Made by a program: the position numbers and the translations under genes. This document shows positions 1 through 9,673 of a DNA stretch of 64,000 bases, one piece after another; position 1 is the stretch's first letter; every line of letters begins with the position of its first letter. The notes under the pieces were generated by a model that ran no database searches, was not told the DNA's origin, and was given only the letters and a program-made list of their open reading frames with translations. Origin of the DNA: Nemophila menziesii (lineage: Eukaryota; Streptophyta; Magnoliopsida; Boraginales; Hydrophyllaceae); assembly GCA_029959085.1 (NCBI GenBank), contig JARWIR010000002.1:33443733-33507732 (forward strand), written 5' to 3'.

Positions 1-319
1 ACTTTCGAATCGATTTCACTCTTACTAATTCTCTTATGAAAAAATTGAACCCATTATTTTTGAGTTCTTAGTATTAGATATGGGTGTTTGGCGAGACAGA
101 TGTTGGGGTAACTAAGACGAGTTGTGTCTATTCCATCTAATTATTGTGATAAGTAGATTCGACCTTTCAAAAGATCATAGTAACCTATTCAAAAGATCTT
201 AGACTATTTATGATGTCTAATAACTTACATCTCTCTTAATACACATAAGGTTTATGTATTAGTCTTTGATGGAAGGAAAGTCTGGCTAATGGAAGTCATA
301 GTAACATAATATATTATGT
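1..319. other. AT-rich flank, no gene seen
   Basis: Flanking DNA outside the Pack-MULE. I see no coding frame, repeat or RNA gene in it. The last bases before 320 are AT-rich, which is usual for a Mutator-like target. Confidence 0.5.
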
Positions 320-328
320 TATTGTAAA

Positions 329-530
329 GGGTAAAGCCTTCCTGAAGCCCTTTATCTTTTCCCAAAGTGCGCGATCCGCCCCTGATCTTCACTTTTACCC
401 TTTCTGGCCCTCCATCTCAATACTTTGTGACGCCGTTAGCCCTTTTTTGAGTTTTCTGTTAATTGACCGTTAGTCAACGCCACATGGCGCCAGGTCAACG
501 CCACCTAAGCTCCACGTCAGCGCCACCGGC
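329..530 (+). repeat. Left terminal inverted repeat of the Pack-MULE
   Basis: The first ~155 bases match the reverse complement of 2451-2605 almost base for base. Beyond that the arm holds an extra ~21-bp partial duplication around 484-505 (GTCAACGCCAC occurs twice) that the right arm lacks, then matches again to about 530. Confidence 0.93.
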
Positions 531-915
531 TTTGTCATCATCGTGCCCAACTTTAAAAAAAAAATATTTGAAGGTTTGAAGGTTTGAAGGTTTGAATGCT
601 TCAAACCTTCAACAATGGAGGATTCTAGAAAAACAAAAAAACGAAGTTGAATCCACCCCACCTTCCTTCAACCTCTATGCCTCTTCTTTAACTCATCTCC
701 TATTGCTATTCCTCATGATTCACAATCAATATTAACACAACTTCAAACGTATATTCAAACTTTTTCAACTAAAACTCATAAAAAAAACCAAAATTCCTTC
801 AAATGACTCAAGAAAATGAAGCTTTTCACAACTAATCAACAATGGCAATGGCCTTCGTGTAATTTACACGAGATACTTTACAATAAGATTATCATAAATT
901 ATATCACATATATAA

Positions 916-1300
916 CTATACAAGGAGCATAAAACATACACCAATTAATAGATCCCTCATTACAATTCGAATAATTCGTAACCTTCGTGACACATCTGAA
1001 GTTGCAAATTCTTCCACTTTCTTAGCAGATTCTTCATCTAAAGCAAGAGTTGCTTCAAGAATTGGAAGCCAATTAAATATTATCCACTTTCCTGGAACAT
1101 TCAACAAATTAAGTATAAGTATGAATTATAGTTAATCGAATCTACGGATTAGCAAAAAAAAAAGTGTAAGAAACCAACATTTCCGTAGTCAACCCAGAAA
1201 GATAAAGAACTACACCACCTACACAGAAGATGACGCCCCATCCACCTGCACTACTAATCAAATTAACACCATTATCAATCCAATCACAGATAAAAACATC
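916..1300 (-). pseudogene. Captured gene fragment, probable membrane protein, unrecognised
   Basis: Two minus-strand coding-like stretches lie one after the other. The first (about 1297-1175) reads a hydrophobic segment with GGWGVIFCVGGVVLYLSG, which looks like one membrane span. The second (1105-916) reads GKWIIFNWLPILEATLALD, followed by a charged stretch EESAKKVEEF. They are separated by an AT-rich gap of about 75 bp that ends in a good 3' splice site (TGTTCCAG), so they look like two exons with an intron, as expected for DNA-level gene capture by a Pack-MULE. I do not recognise the parent gene. It is on the same strand as the ATP synthase fragment but is probably from another gene. No start codon or complete frame is present. 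Confidence 0.5.
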
Positions 1301-1650
1301 CAAATCTTCTTACAAAATCCAGTTATCAATCTAGCATAATTTTTGGTGTGATTTAATTAGTCAAATATCCAATTAGGTAACAAGTAAGCCTACTTAAATT
1401 AACATCTCAATCGATAGAAAAACAAACAAAATCTTCACAAAATTACCCGAAGCAATTACTTATATCAACATCGTAAGTAATAGTAAAACGAACCAAATCA
1501 TTTGAATATTCAGAAATTACCCAGATGGTTTATGGCAATTAATCGATAATCAACACCCATCTAGCTAACAACCTTATATATATAGATAATCAAGAATGGC
1601 AACGAAAGAATCAACAGATCTGAAGATAGATAACATGAACGATGATGAAT

Positions 1651-1783
1651 ACTAACCAGCCTTTTAAGGTTTGCCATCAACCCACTAGTATTTGGTGAAA
1701 TGGACCTTCTCACGAGTGAGTGCCTCAGACTTGTACGGCTCCGCTGCAGATCTCCAAAACGGCGCCGCTGTGTTCGAAGCCAT
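1651..1783 (-). pseudogene. Captured fragment of mitochondrial ATP synthase epsilon subunit
   Basis: From an ATG at 1783 the minus strand reads [11 protein letters not shown], then [15 protein letters not shown], and after a stop at 1687-1685 the same frame goes on as WVDGKP. These are landmarks of the small epsilon subunit of plant mitochondrial F1-ATPase, which sits in the central stalk of complex V. The family protein is about 70 residues. Here about 20 residues between the FWR and EPYK blocks are missing, and stops follow VHFTKY and DGKP, so no working subunit can be made. A leader with an AGAGAGAGAAAGCG tract precedes the ATG, so some 5' UTR was captured too. The copy lies inside the Pack-MULE. 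The family call comes from recognising the motif order, not from a search. Confidence 0.72.
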
Positions 1784-1873
1784 CGCTTTCTCTCTCTTAA
1801 CTTTCTGGGTGAGATCAGTTTCTAGGGTACAGAAATATGAAAATGATGGTACTATAGAAAAAGTAAAAATAAC

Positions 1874-2074
1874 TTATTTAATTGCAACATGGCCCTCTTT
1901 CGCTTTCCCAGCATCATTTGTTGACTTTTCCTCCAAAGTCTTTGGAGCTTGTGGTATTGGAACGCCACTGTTGTGATGGTTAAGAAGTGGATCGACCCTC
2001 TGTGTTTCACGGCCAACATTTTCCGATGGTGGTGATGATAGTGGTGGAGCCGCCGTGAGATCGTCTGGGAACAT
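1874..2074 (-). CDS. Short captured coding fragment, unrecognised
   Basis: A 66-codon minus-strand frame starts MFPDDLTAAPPLSSPPSENV and is rich in Pro, Ser and charged residues. An overlapping frame (1852-2082) is rich in His and Lys and looks like a shadow. The fragment lies 5' of the ATP synthase piece on the same strand and may be a third captured piece or its upstream region. No domain is visible and I give no function. Confidence 0.3.
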   Translation of the reverse strand: MFPDDLTAAPPLSSPPSENVGRETQRVDPLLNHHNSGVPIPQAPKTLEEKSTNDAGKAKEGHVAIK

Positions 2075-2422
2075 GAAAACACTCTGAGATGGCCTTCTTG
2101 AATGCCGACTTGCTTTCTACACGATCGATATTTGAGTCTCGTTGGTTTGATATGAGGCTCAATTGGTTTCTTTTTTTTTTAGACGCAATTGGTTTTATTT
2201 TTAAATCAGAGTGTTTAATAGAGTTGAGCAATTTGGTTTTATACTATTTTTTTTTTTTTGAGTTGCAATGAAGAACACCAAAAACACCAAGAACACCAAG
2301 AATGTGTGTGTTTTAATGGGTTAGTGTGTGTGGTTTGATGTGTTTGTGTTGGATTAATTGTGTTATAAGGGATAAAATGACAAAATTGGCCTTGCCACAT
2401 TGTACAAAAAATCTCAGCTGCG

Positions 2423-2605
2423 GATGACGTGGCGGTGACGTGGAGCTTAGGTGGCGTTGACTAACGGTCAATTAACAGAAAACTCAAAAAAGGGCTAACG
2501 GCGTCACAAAGTATTGAGATGGAGGGCCAGAAAGGGTAAAAGTGAAGATCAGGGGCGGATCGCGCACTTTGGGGAAAGATAAAGGGCTTCAGGAAGGCTT
2601 TACCC
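2423..2605 (-). repeat. Right terminal inverted repeat of the Pack-MULE
   Basis: Reverse-complement partner of 329-530. It ends in GGCTTTACCC at 2605 and is followed at once by the 9-bp duplication at 2606-2614. Confidence 0.93.
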
Positions 2606-2819
2606 TATTGTAAATGAATATATACTACTAATCAAATCATTATCTATGACAATAACAATATAAGGTAGTCGTTGTGTAAGCATATATATCGTCCTTTATC
2701 AAAAATAAAAAATTGTCACCAACCCTAGATTGTGTAGTCATTTTATCCTCTCAAATAATTAGGCTTAGAACTACAAAAAATGCTTCGAACTCTAATTTTT
2801 TGTCACATCACGTCTAAAT

Positions 2820-3340
2820 ATATTTGAAATGAAGATATACACCGTATGTATGAAGTTTCAATTAACATGCAAGTTCTTGAGGCAGAAGAAATCTTCAATG
2901 TACCCTAGGATGATATTGTCCTTGGAAACAAGCCACACCCTCCTTCACTAGATATAAAGGTTGATGATTGTGATCTCATATGTACTAATTTTTTCTCACT
3001 TCTTGCATTTTAAATCCTTTAAACTTTACTTACTATATAATTCTCACTTTACGAGACACAAAATTCATGAATTCTATTAAAATTTGGTCTTTCAGGTGAA
3101 AGTCATTCTATTAGTACTAGTATTGAAGGTGTTGCAATAGAGATTAATTCCTTTAAACTTTCCATCTTAAGAGGTCAAAGTTTGAAGGTTTACTTTTCGC
3201 GAAATAGAATAATATCTTAGGATAGGAGGAAATTGTTGGAGCTCGTGGTGTTTATAATGGTTAATGTTCATCCCCCTCCGTACTTCATTATCACTTCTCA
3301 ACATAATTTAGTTTTTTATCAAGTTGTTGTTAAGGAACTT
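2820..3340 (+). pseudogene. Unrecognised two-exon-like coding fragment
   Basis: The plus strand reads a plausible protein stretch including GNKPHPPSLDIKVDDCDL up to about 2985. After an AT-rich gap ending TCTTTCAG at about 3095 it reads GESHSISTSIEGVAIEINSF. The gap has intron-like base composition and a good acceptor, so this may be a broken host gene or an old capture. One stop lies within the first part. I do not recognise the family. Confidence 0.25.
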
Positions 3341-4150
3341 TTGGCATAGAAAGGAAGGATATGATGATCTATCGTTATGGGTCTTACCTTCTTTATTGCA
3401 TTCACTCTAAAAATGTCACTAATTGGACAAATATGATGATCTATCACATTCAATGGTACCATAATAGAACCAAATATGTACCAATCTGGCTAAACTTAAT
3501 TTTCATAAGACTTCGATTGTTATGAAATTTCACTATCAATGGAGATTCGATCTCACAATGTTGAACAAGATGAATAATTGGTACTACAATGGACACTATA
3601 TTGAGAATGTAGAGTTTAATCGAATGGATAAGTGAATTCAAATTATAAGTAAAATGGGAAAATGAAAATGGAATATTCTTAACTGGGCCTCAGAATAGTG
3701 TTATCTTACGTTGAACCGGGGAATTCTAATCCCAGAGCCTCATAACCAATTCCTCCTATTTCAAGATCAACCTTGCAGGTAATGAATGGGAAACTTAGAA
3801 TCTGTCTTATGGACTTAACTGGAGAGAAACATATTTGTTTGGAATAAAAAATCCAATGAGGGATTGATGTCGAAGAAAATTTTGAAATATTGATCGGGTG
3901 TTTCAAGCACCACCTGAAAGAAGTCGTTCGTCGAGTGGTTACTTATCTCTAACTTATGATAATTGGAGTGTTGAAGTAAAGTGGAGTTGCAATGGACATT
4001 GGATTCTATATTCTTATGTTTTTATGTTGTGGTAATACTCATTCTGATTTAATCTCTCTAGCTTTATATTTCTATCTTTTGTTTGTTTATCCTCTCATTC
4101 CTTGGATTTTGATGTTGTCAAAAGTGGAAGAAGAAATGTATGTTTTTATT

Positions 4151-4153
<3 letters not shown>

Positions 4154-4208
<55 letters not shown>
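4154..4208. repeat. (TA)n microsatellite
   Basis: About 27 perfect TA units in a row. The short plus-strand frame through it ends in alternating Ile and Tyr and is not a gene. Confidence 0.97.
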
Positions 4209-4213
<5 letters not shown>

Positions 4214-4356
4214 GTATTATCTACGGGTAATTATGGGGAATAAAGCTTGCTTTGGTATATTGTGTTGTGTATAGGATATGTTGTGCTTATATCCGTTTAT
4301 CGTATTTTATCCATGTTTGTCATGTAATGTTTTGTCATAATCAAAATGGGGAAGAA

Positions 4357-5932
4357 TGTTGACCTAAAGGCAATATTTTTATGGATGTGTTGGTCGACAA
4401 AACATTATGAAATAGAACTAGTTGATCTTACGAAAGTTTTGATAATTATGTATAATACTTGCACGTTCCAAACGAGATGAAACTGCTGCCAGAAGCAGAA
4501 ACCGGACAACGAAGAGCATCTGATTGGAGGATTGAAAAGTAAGTTTGGAAATGCAAATACTCACAAAACAGAACTGTCGCAAAGCATCCATTATAGAAGC
4601 AAAATATTATATCTATCACACCTATGAGTTGTCTGAAATCATACCTCCAAAAATCATTCATTGAAGAGTCTAAGAAAACAGAGCCATCAGACCCCAAGAT
4701 TTCCAAGATCGGACTGCCAAAGAACATCCAATGAAATAAGAAATGAAGAAGAACTCTGGACTAACGAGTAGAAGAAGTTGGGTACCCTATATAGAAATTA
4801 TCATAATCTGAAGGCATGAAATTAATAACATACCATATGCTAAAAGTGAGGACACCCGGAGAATGAAGACAACCGAAGAAATGATGGCAAAGAGACGTTG
4901 CAATAGAGACGATAAAAGTACCATAAAATGAATGATAACAAGTAGAGCCGAGGAGCTAACACATAGACAAATTCGTTGGTGAGTTTTTTACTTATAAATA
5001 GGAGCTCTCGTGACTAAAAGATTTCTCTTTTCTAGACCAAATATGAATCTTTCAAAATCACATCTTCAAAGAGAGCCCCGAAGTAGCCCATGATCCAAAT
5101 ATCTATATTGCATAGTAATATCCCATATATATATATATACTCATTAAGGAGTATGGAAGCTAGGTAGATAATATATCATATTAAACCCTAGTAATACTCT
5201 TTCTCTAGTGAGAAGAGTGATCTTATATAGACTAGATATGAACGGTTTTAGATCTTGTATATGTGTAGCCTCGATTGAAGGATTCACATACATGTGAAGT
5301 TGTAGATTGTGAGTATATATTGTATACTCATACTTATACATTGATACACAAGGAAAGGCTTATCGAGTTTGTGAAGTGACATCATCAGTGTAGGTTGTAC
5401 ACTTAGTTTTTTTGTGTTAGTAATAACACAAGGTTTTCCTTTGGAGGTCATTTAGAAGAGGTTTCAAAGGTTTGTTCTATCACCTTTAAGAGGAACACTT
5501 GAATCTAGTGGAGGATCTTGAAAAATCCTAAGGCTCAATAGACCTTATTAGTGGACTAAGCCTATGAGAGTTGAACCACTTATAATCATGTATATAGTCT
5601 AACTTCCATATCTCTTTATTTTTGTGCATGCTAAGTGTTTGCTATATTTCCTAAATATTTTCTATATATTTGAGGATTAGATATTGCATGCTTAGTACTT
5701 ATTTATTCATCACCTCTAGTATTGGCTGGTGACTTTCAATTAGTATATACGCTAAGTACTTGATCGAGTCTCTCACTTATATATCATAACTCTTTGTATA
5801 CCTATAGCCTAACTATTTGTTAGTCCTAAAATTTTTTATTTTTGTAATTAGAGTCGAATTTAAACAATCATGTTAGATTATATTCATTCAATATAGTCCT
5901 CGCATACCCCTTCTAAGGCTATTTCTTGGGTA
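4357..5932 (+). mobile_element. Copia-type LTR, copy 1 (3' LTR-like)
   Basis: It starts TGTTGACC right after a purine tract, as a copia 3' LTR does, and ends at CCCCTTCTAAGG...GGGTA, where copia LTRs of this kind usually end in CA. A TATA box, TATAAATA, is at 4993-5000. The part from 5144 on (GGAGTATGGAAGCTAGGT) aligns with the LTR at 8365-9300 but is clearly diverged. The copies are therefore old or come from two related elements. The right edge is set by alignment to the second copy. Confidence 0.6.
4993..5000 (+). promoter_or_regulatory. TATA box of copia LTR copy 1
   Basis: TATAAATA followed by a GC-richer start region, at the relative place where the second LTR copy has TATAAATA (8387-8394). 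It is the likely LTR promoter, now in a decayed element. Confidence 0.5.
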
Positions 5933-6784
5933 AAATCTTCTCTTTTACATACCAATCAAACATTTTCCATGGCTAACCCTGACAAATCTGTCACTTCATA
6001 GGGTGGTTCATCATAGTCAAACCCTAACTTAGGTAAACACCATAATACACAGTCTTTTAAAACCCCTTCACATCACAACAGTTACCATATAAGGGTCAAA
6101 GAAAACGGAATCTTGCTGAAGCAAGCTTTCATGTGAGAGAGAATTCGATAACTCCTTTTATAGTGAATGAAAACCAAATCAAGGAGGATGTGGAAGCCCT
6201 ATTTTTTCAAGCTAAAATTCCGCTACAAAATTTGCTAGCACATTACGTATTTTAAGTGATGATATTATAATAAAACAAAACATATCTTGTTATTAATAGC
6301 CTTAACTAAATTTTCTTTGTTTCAAGATATACTTTTATCAATCATTAGGAAACAATATGACTAGTAAGATTAGACAAAAGTAAGAACTCAGCCTACAAAA
6401 AAAAATCATATATCAGAACCCCAATGCAGGCGACTATCAAATAGCTAAAGAGAATTTTATAACAGCGTGAAGTGAAAGCTAAAGTCGGACCCTGAAGAGC
6501 TAAAATATCAAAAACCTATGAACATCTGGTGAAATTAAAAGGATAATTGAATTGCGGATCTCTACTACATTAGAGAACCAACAAATGATCAAAATTTGAT
6601 GAGTTTGTAAATATTAAAGGCATTAAATATAGGATCACCGGACGTGCAAGGATCAAACACACGATGAAGAAAATAAATATAGAACTAGCCATTATAACAT
6701 AGTATTTGAAGCTTCGGGTGTCCGGTGAAGGAATGTCGGACCCTTCAAATCTTGTTGATTCATCCTATGATTTGGTTTATCATG
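5933..6784. other. Degenerate DNA between two copia LTRs; right part belongs to LTR copy 2
   Basis: No coding frame is recognised. An ATG at 5969 opens a Ser/Asn-rich frame that stops after ten codons. By counting back from the TATA box and taking out the solo LTR, the left edge of LTR copy 2 should fall near 6.2 kb. I cannot place it exactly. The stretch 6640-6785 has GTCCGGTGAAGG-type GC islands as in other copia LTRs. Confidence 0.35.
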
Positions 6785-6789
6785 GACTT

Positions 6790-8359
6790 TGGTGGTCCTT
6801 TGTGTGTTCTAAAAATAATGCAATAAGGAAAAGAGAACCACAACTGCAAGTGTACAGTTGTCCCAAATAATATATGTGATAAACAGATTCGTTCTCAGGG
6901 TTGGATTGGTTGACTCTAATGCTTATCAAATAGTGAGTAATTGCACGTAAAAGCAAATAAATGATTTTAAGATTGGTTGTTTGTTTTTCTATAACTAAAG
7001 TAATGTAAATATTAAGCTATACGCGAGAAAATAAACTTAGCTAGACGAAATAAGAAAGGTAGTACTTGAGACGCAAGGGTTTCACCTAATTATCATTCAT
7101 TTTATGTCATGTTTAAGGGACAAATTGGTAAACTTGTATTGGTCGGGATTCAGAATTCTCCTTATCCCCGTCAGGGTGGACTAAGGAGATACTCTCAAGT
7201 GCTACAAACCCCGTCAGGGTGATTATAGTCCACTCTCAAGTGATTAAGTCTAATTTACCCAATAGGCCATAGGTTTAATTAAGCTCGTCAGAGTCTCTAA
7301 TTTCTAACCTATATCCATTAACTAGTTCTATACCCAGACCCCCCGTCAAGGTGATTCAATCGCCACTAATTGGAATAGCCTAGATACTAAGTCCTAATAT
7401 TGAGTCGCAAATTTAACAAAAGTAAATAAAAGCAAATTAAAGAAAAATACAATTTACCCAATTTGATTTTAATTATTAAAATCTCAAATCCAAACACATG
7501 AAATAAAATCAAATTGGGATTAACCCATTATGCGTTCTCAAGCACTTAATGAAATTAGCTCATACTAATGCGAAAAAATAAATTAAAACAGAAAGAATTC
7601 ATGTTCTTCAATTACAGAAATAAAAGATAGAACCTAATTAGGAATTGGGTTTGGTTGTTATTTGGAGAAGATGACTTTCTCCAGCTCTAAGCGTTCTCCT
7701 TTTCCTTGCTTCTGACTTTCTCTCTAGACGCTCTCTTCTAAGGATGATTTAATTTGAAGAATAAAATGCGAAGTGCTGAATAATGAGGTCTAAAGGCATA
7801 TTTATAGTGCTAAATTCGGACTAAGGTTTTTACTTAGGTTTAAGTGAATATTAGAAAAACCCAAGTCCACTAATTAAGCCCAAATCCCGTAACTGCTGCA
7901 CCACCTCCACTAAAACAGCTCTAACCGGCTCGTTTCAACTCGGATTGACCTCATTCCAGTTGCTAAAAATCCGTAACTCAATGGGGCACGTTTTCTCTTC
8001 ACAAGTCAGAGGCTAAATCCACTCTTAGATGGCTAGGAATCAGCAATATTTGACAACTTTCCAAATTTGCAGCTTAAAATAATCAATTCTTTCGGGATAT
8101 TTCTTCTTGCTTTGACTTCATTACACGATCTTTGACTTTATTCTTGGCTTCCTCTCCTAGCTAGTATTCAAAACCTACAACTTTTCACTCAAAACAAACC
8201 ATATTACGCACAAAAGTTTAATAAATGAAAAATACTAGAATTATAAGAGGAAAATCGATTTATTGCATTTTAATACCAAAAGTATATCTAAATAGTCAAA
8301 TAAACACAAAAAATGATGTCTCCCAAGGGCATAAAATTAGAACATTTAGGGAGACATCA
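6790..8359 (-). mobile_element. Solo LTR 1, Athila-type
   Basis: A complete 1570-bp LTR in minus orientation. In plus-strand terms it begins TGGTGGTCCTTTGTG and ends GGGAGACATCA. A perfect 5-bp duplication GACTT flanks it (6785-6789 and 8360-8364). No internal region is attached, so it is the product of LTR-LTR recombination. It has the LTR end hairpin (8314-8359) and several CCCCGTCAGGGTG-like repeats. It sits inside copia LTR copy 2. Confidence 0.95.
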
Positions 8360-8364
8360 GACTT

Positions 8365-9300
8365 ATATGTTGGTGCTTCCGTTATCTATAAATATAAGGT
8401 CTTCATTGAGAAAATGTGGCTATGTTCTACACTAAACTTCAAGCTATCAAAGTTGTATCTTTAAAAAGAATATCAAAGGAATTTCAATCCAAAATTTCCA
8501 TGTATCGTTATTTCTTTGTAATACAAATTGTTTTTTTACTTCATTGAGGAGTATAGAGTCTAGGTATATTAGTGTTAATTTTAAACCCTATTGTTCCTCT
8601 TATTTTAGGTGAGAAGTGTGATCTTCAATAGACTACTATGAAGTGATTTGTAACATCGTGTAGGTGTAGAAACAAAATAGCCTTAACAAGTGTATGATTA
8701 TTGGTAGTATACCAAGGTTATTATATGTCTGCAAAAAAGTGAAAGCTTCACATGCTTGTGAAATTGTGAATGAGTATTGGGACTATACTCGGTTTACTTG
8801 TATTGTGATTATACAATGTTTTGTTTCGAAGGGTTATTGTAAGTAGTTGTATATGTTTGTGTTCTCACCTTGTTGAAGAAACATGGGATTTAGTGAGGCT
8901 ATTTCAATATACTAATGATCAAATAGACATTAGGTAGTCTACTAATCCTATCAGAACCAAACCATTTGAAATCAGATAAATCCCTCTTCTTCTCGTAGTT
9001 TCTTGCATGCATTGTGTTTTATCAATTCTCTAGCCCATAACTAGTTATATTTTCTAGAATAAGTGTTTCGATATTTGTATCATCCATTGATGGAAAGAAG
9101 TTATTCAAGATTGTGCATGCTTAATATTCGACAACTTGTCTCATCCCCATATCTTAGCATATATTATTTATCCAGTCTATATATCTTTTGAGTATTTTAA
9201 TAAATCACTTATTATTTCAATATATGGATTTGTATCGGCTGAGTTAAATTAAACATTATGCATATGCCTTATTCACCCCTTTAGTACTATTTATTAGGCA
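8365..9300 (+). mobile_element. Copia 5' LTR, copy 2 (right part)
   Basis: This continues the copia LTR that the solo LTR interrupts. It has TATAAATA at 8387-8394, aligns with 5144-5932 of copy 1, and ends ATTCACCCCTTTAGTAC...GGCA at 9300. A primer binding site of iMet type follows 5 bp later, which marks this as a 5' LTR with the element running to the right. Confidence 0.65.
8387..8394 (+). promoter_or_regulatory. TATA box of copia LTR copy 2
   Basis: TATAAATA just right of the solo LTR insertion. The solo LTR has therefore split this promoter from its upstream U3 sequence. Confidence 0.5.
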
Positions 9301-9305
9301 TTAAG

Positions 9306-9321
9306 TGGTATCGGATTCTAG
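9306..9321 (+). promoter_or_regulatory. Copia primer binding site (tRNA-iMet type)
   Basis: TGGTATCGGATTCTAG, a mutated form of the TGGTATCAGAGC site that pairs with the 3' end of initiator Met tRNA in most plant copia elements. It lies 5 bp after the LTR end. Confidence 0.65.
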
Positions 9322-9363
9322 CTCTTGTCTTTATTTGTGATTAGCCTCACTTTGCGTATTACG

Positions 9364-9673
9364 ACATGAAATCTAATTAACTTAAAGGTACAAGTACTCC
9401 TAGATATCTTTTTTTGCAAGATCATATTAATTTAGCTGGAAGAATAGAATGGATATTTTCTTGAAAGGCCTTGATTATTATTTTGGGTGATTATTCAAAA
9501 CTTTCCATGCATTCTATGTAACAACGAAGCCTCCAAGAATATCAAGATGCATGAAGATATTACACCTGATGATGTAAACAAACTCACATAAACACACTAA
9601 TTTGTGGTTTGAATTCTATCGAGTATAGCCATGTGAGTAAATGTGAGATGAATCACACAATTTGAAATATTAT
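9364..9673 (+). pseudogene. Copia gag, piece A (N-terminal)
   Basis: About 60 bp beyond the primer site the plus strand reads WKNRMDIFLKGLDYYFG, which fits the 'YWK.RM..F' region near the start of copia gag (UBN2-type capsid). It is followed by a DVNKLT stretch and then the region where copia gag has its conserved Cys/Trp segment. Several stops and frameshifts are present. The reading ends at 9673, where Athila-3 is inserted, and resumes at 18517 in matching order. The call comes from motif order, so details of frame are uncertain. Confidence 0.6.

Larger units (their letters stand above)
329..2605. mobile_element. Pack-MULE (non-autonomous Mutator-like DNA transposon)
   Basis: The two ends are long, nearly identical inverted repeats starting GGGTAAAGCCTTCC. 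The element is flanked by a perfect 9-bp direct repeat, TATTGTAAA, at 320-328 and 2606-2614. A 9-bp target duplication with TIRs of this length is the mark of Mutator-like elements. The inside has no transposase. It holds pieces of what look like host genes, all on the minus strand: 1874-2074, 1651-1783 and 916-1300. That makes it a Pack-MULE that would need a transposase in trans. The clean TIRs and perfect TSD suggest a fairly recent insertion. What is seen: TIRs, TSD and gene pieces. What is inferred: mobility in trans. Confidence 0.93.
2615..4356. other. AT-rich degenerate DNA, probably the 3' part of an old copia element
   Basis: No intact gene is seen. A coding-like stretch lies at about 2820-3340. 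The end of the region, 4330-4356, has the layout that precedes a copia 3' LTR: TTTTGTCATAATCAAAA, then a purine tract ATGGGGAAGAA, then TGTTGACC. This suggests the region is the decayed 3' part of that copia element. Confidence 0.4.

Noticed and set aside
3992..4213. A plus-strand frame ending in Ile-Tyr repeats
   Set aside because: It is a read-through of the (TA)n microsatellite with no other coding sign.
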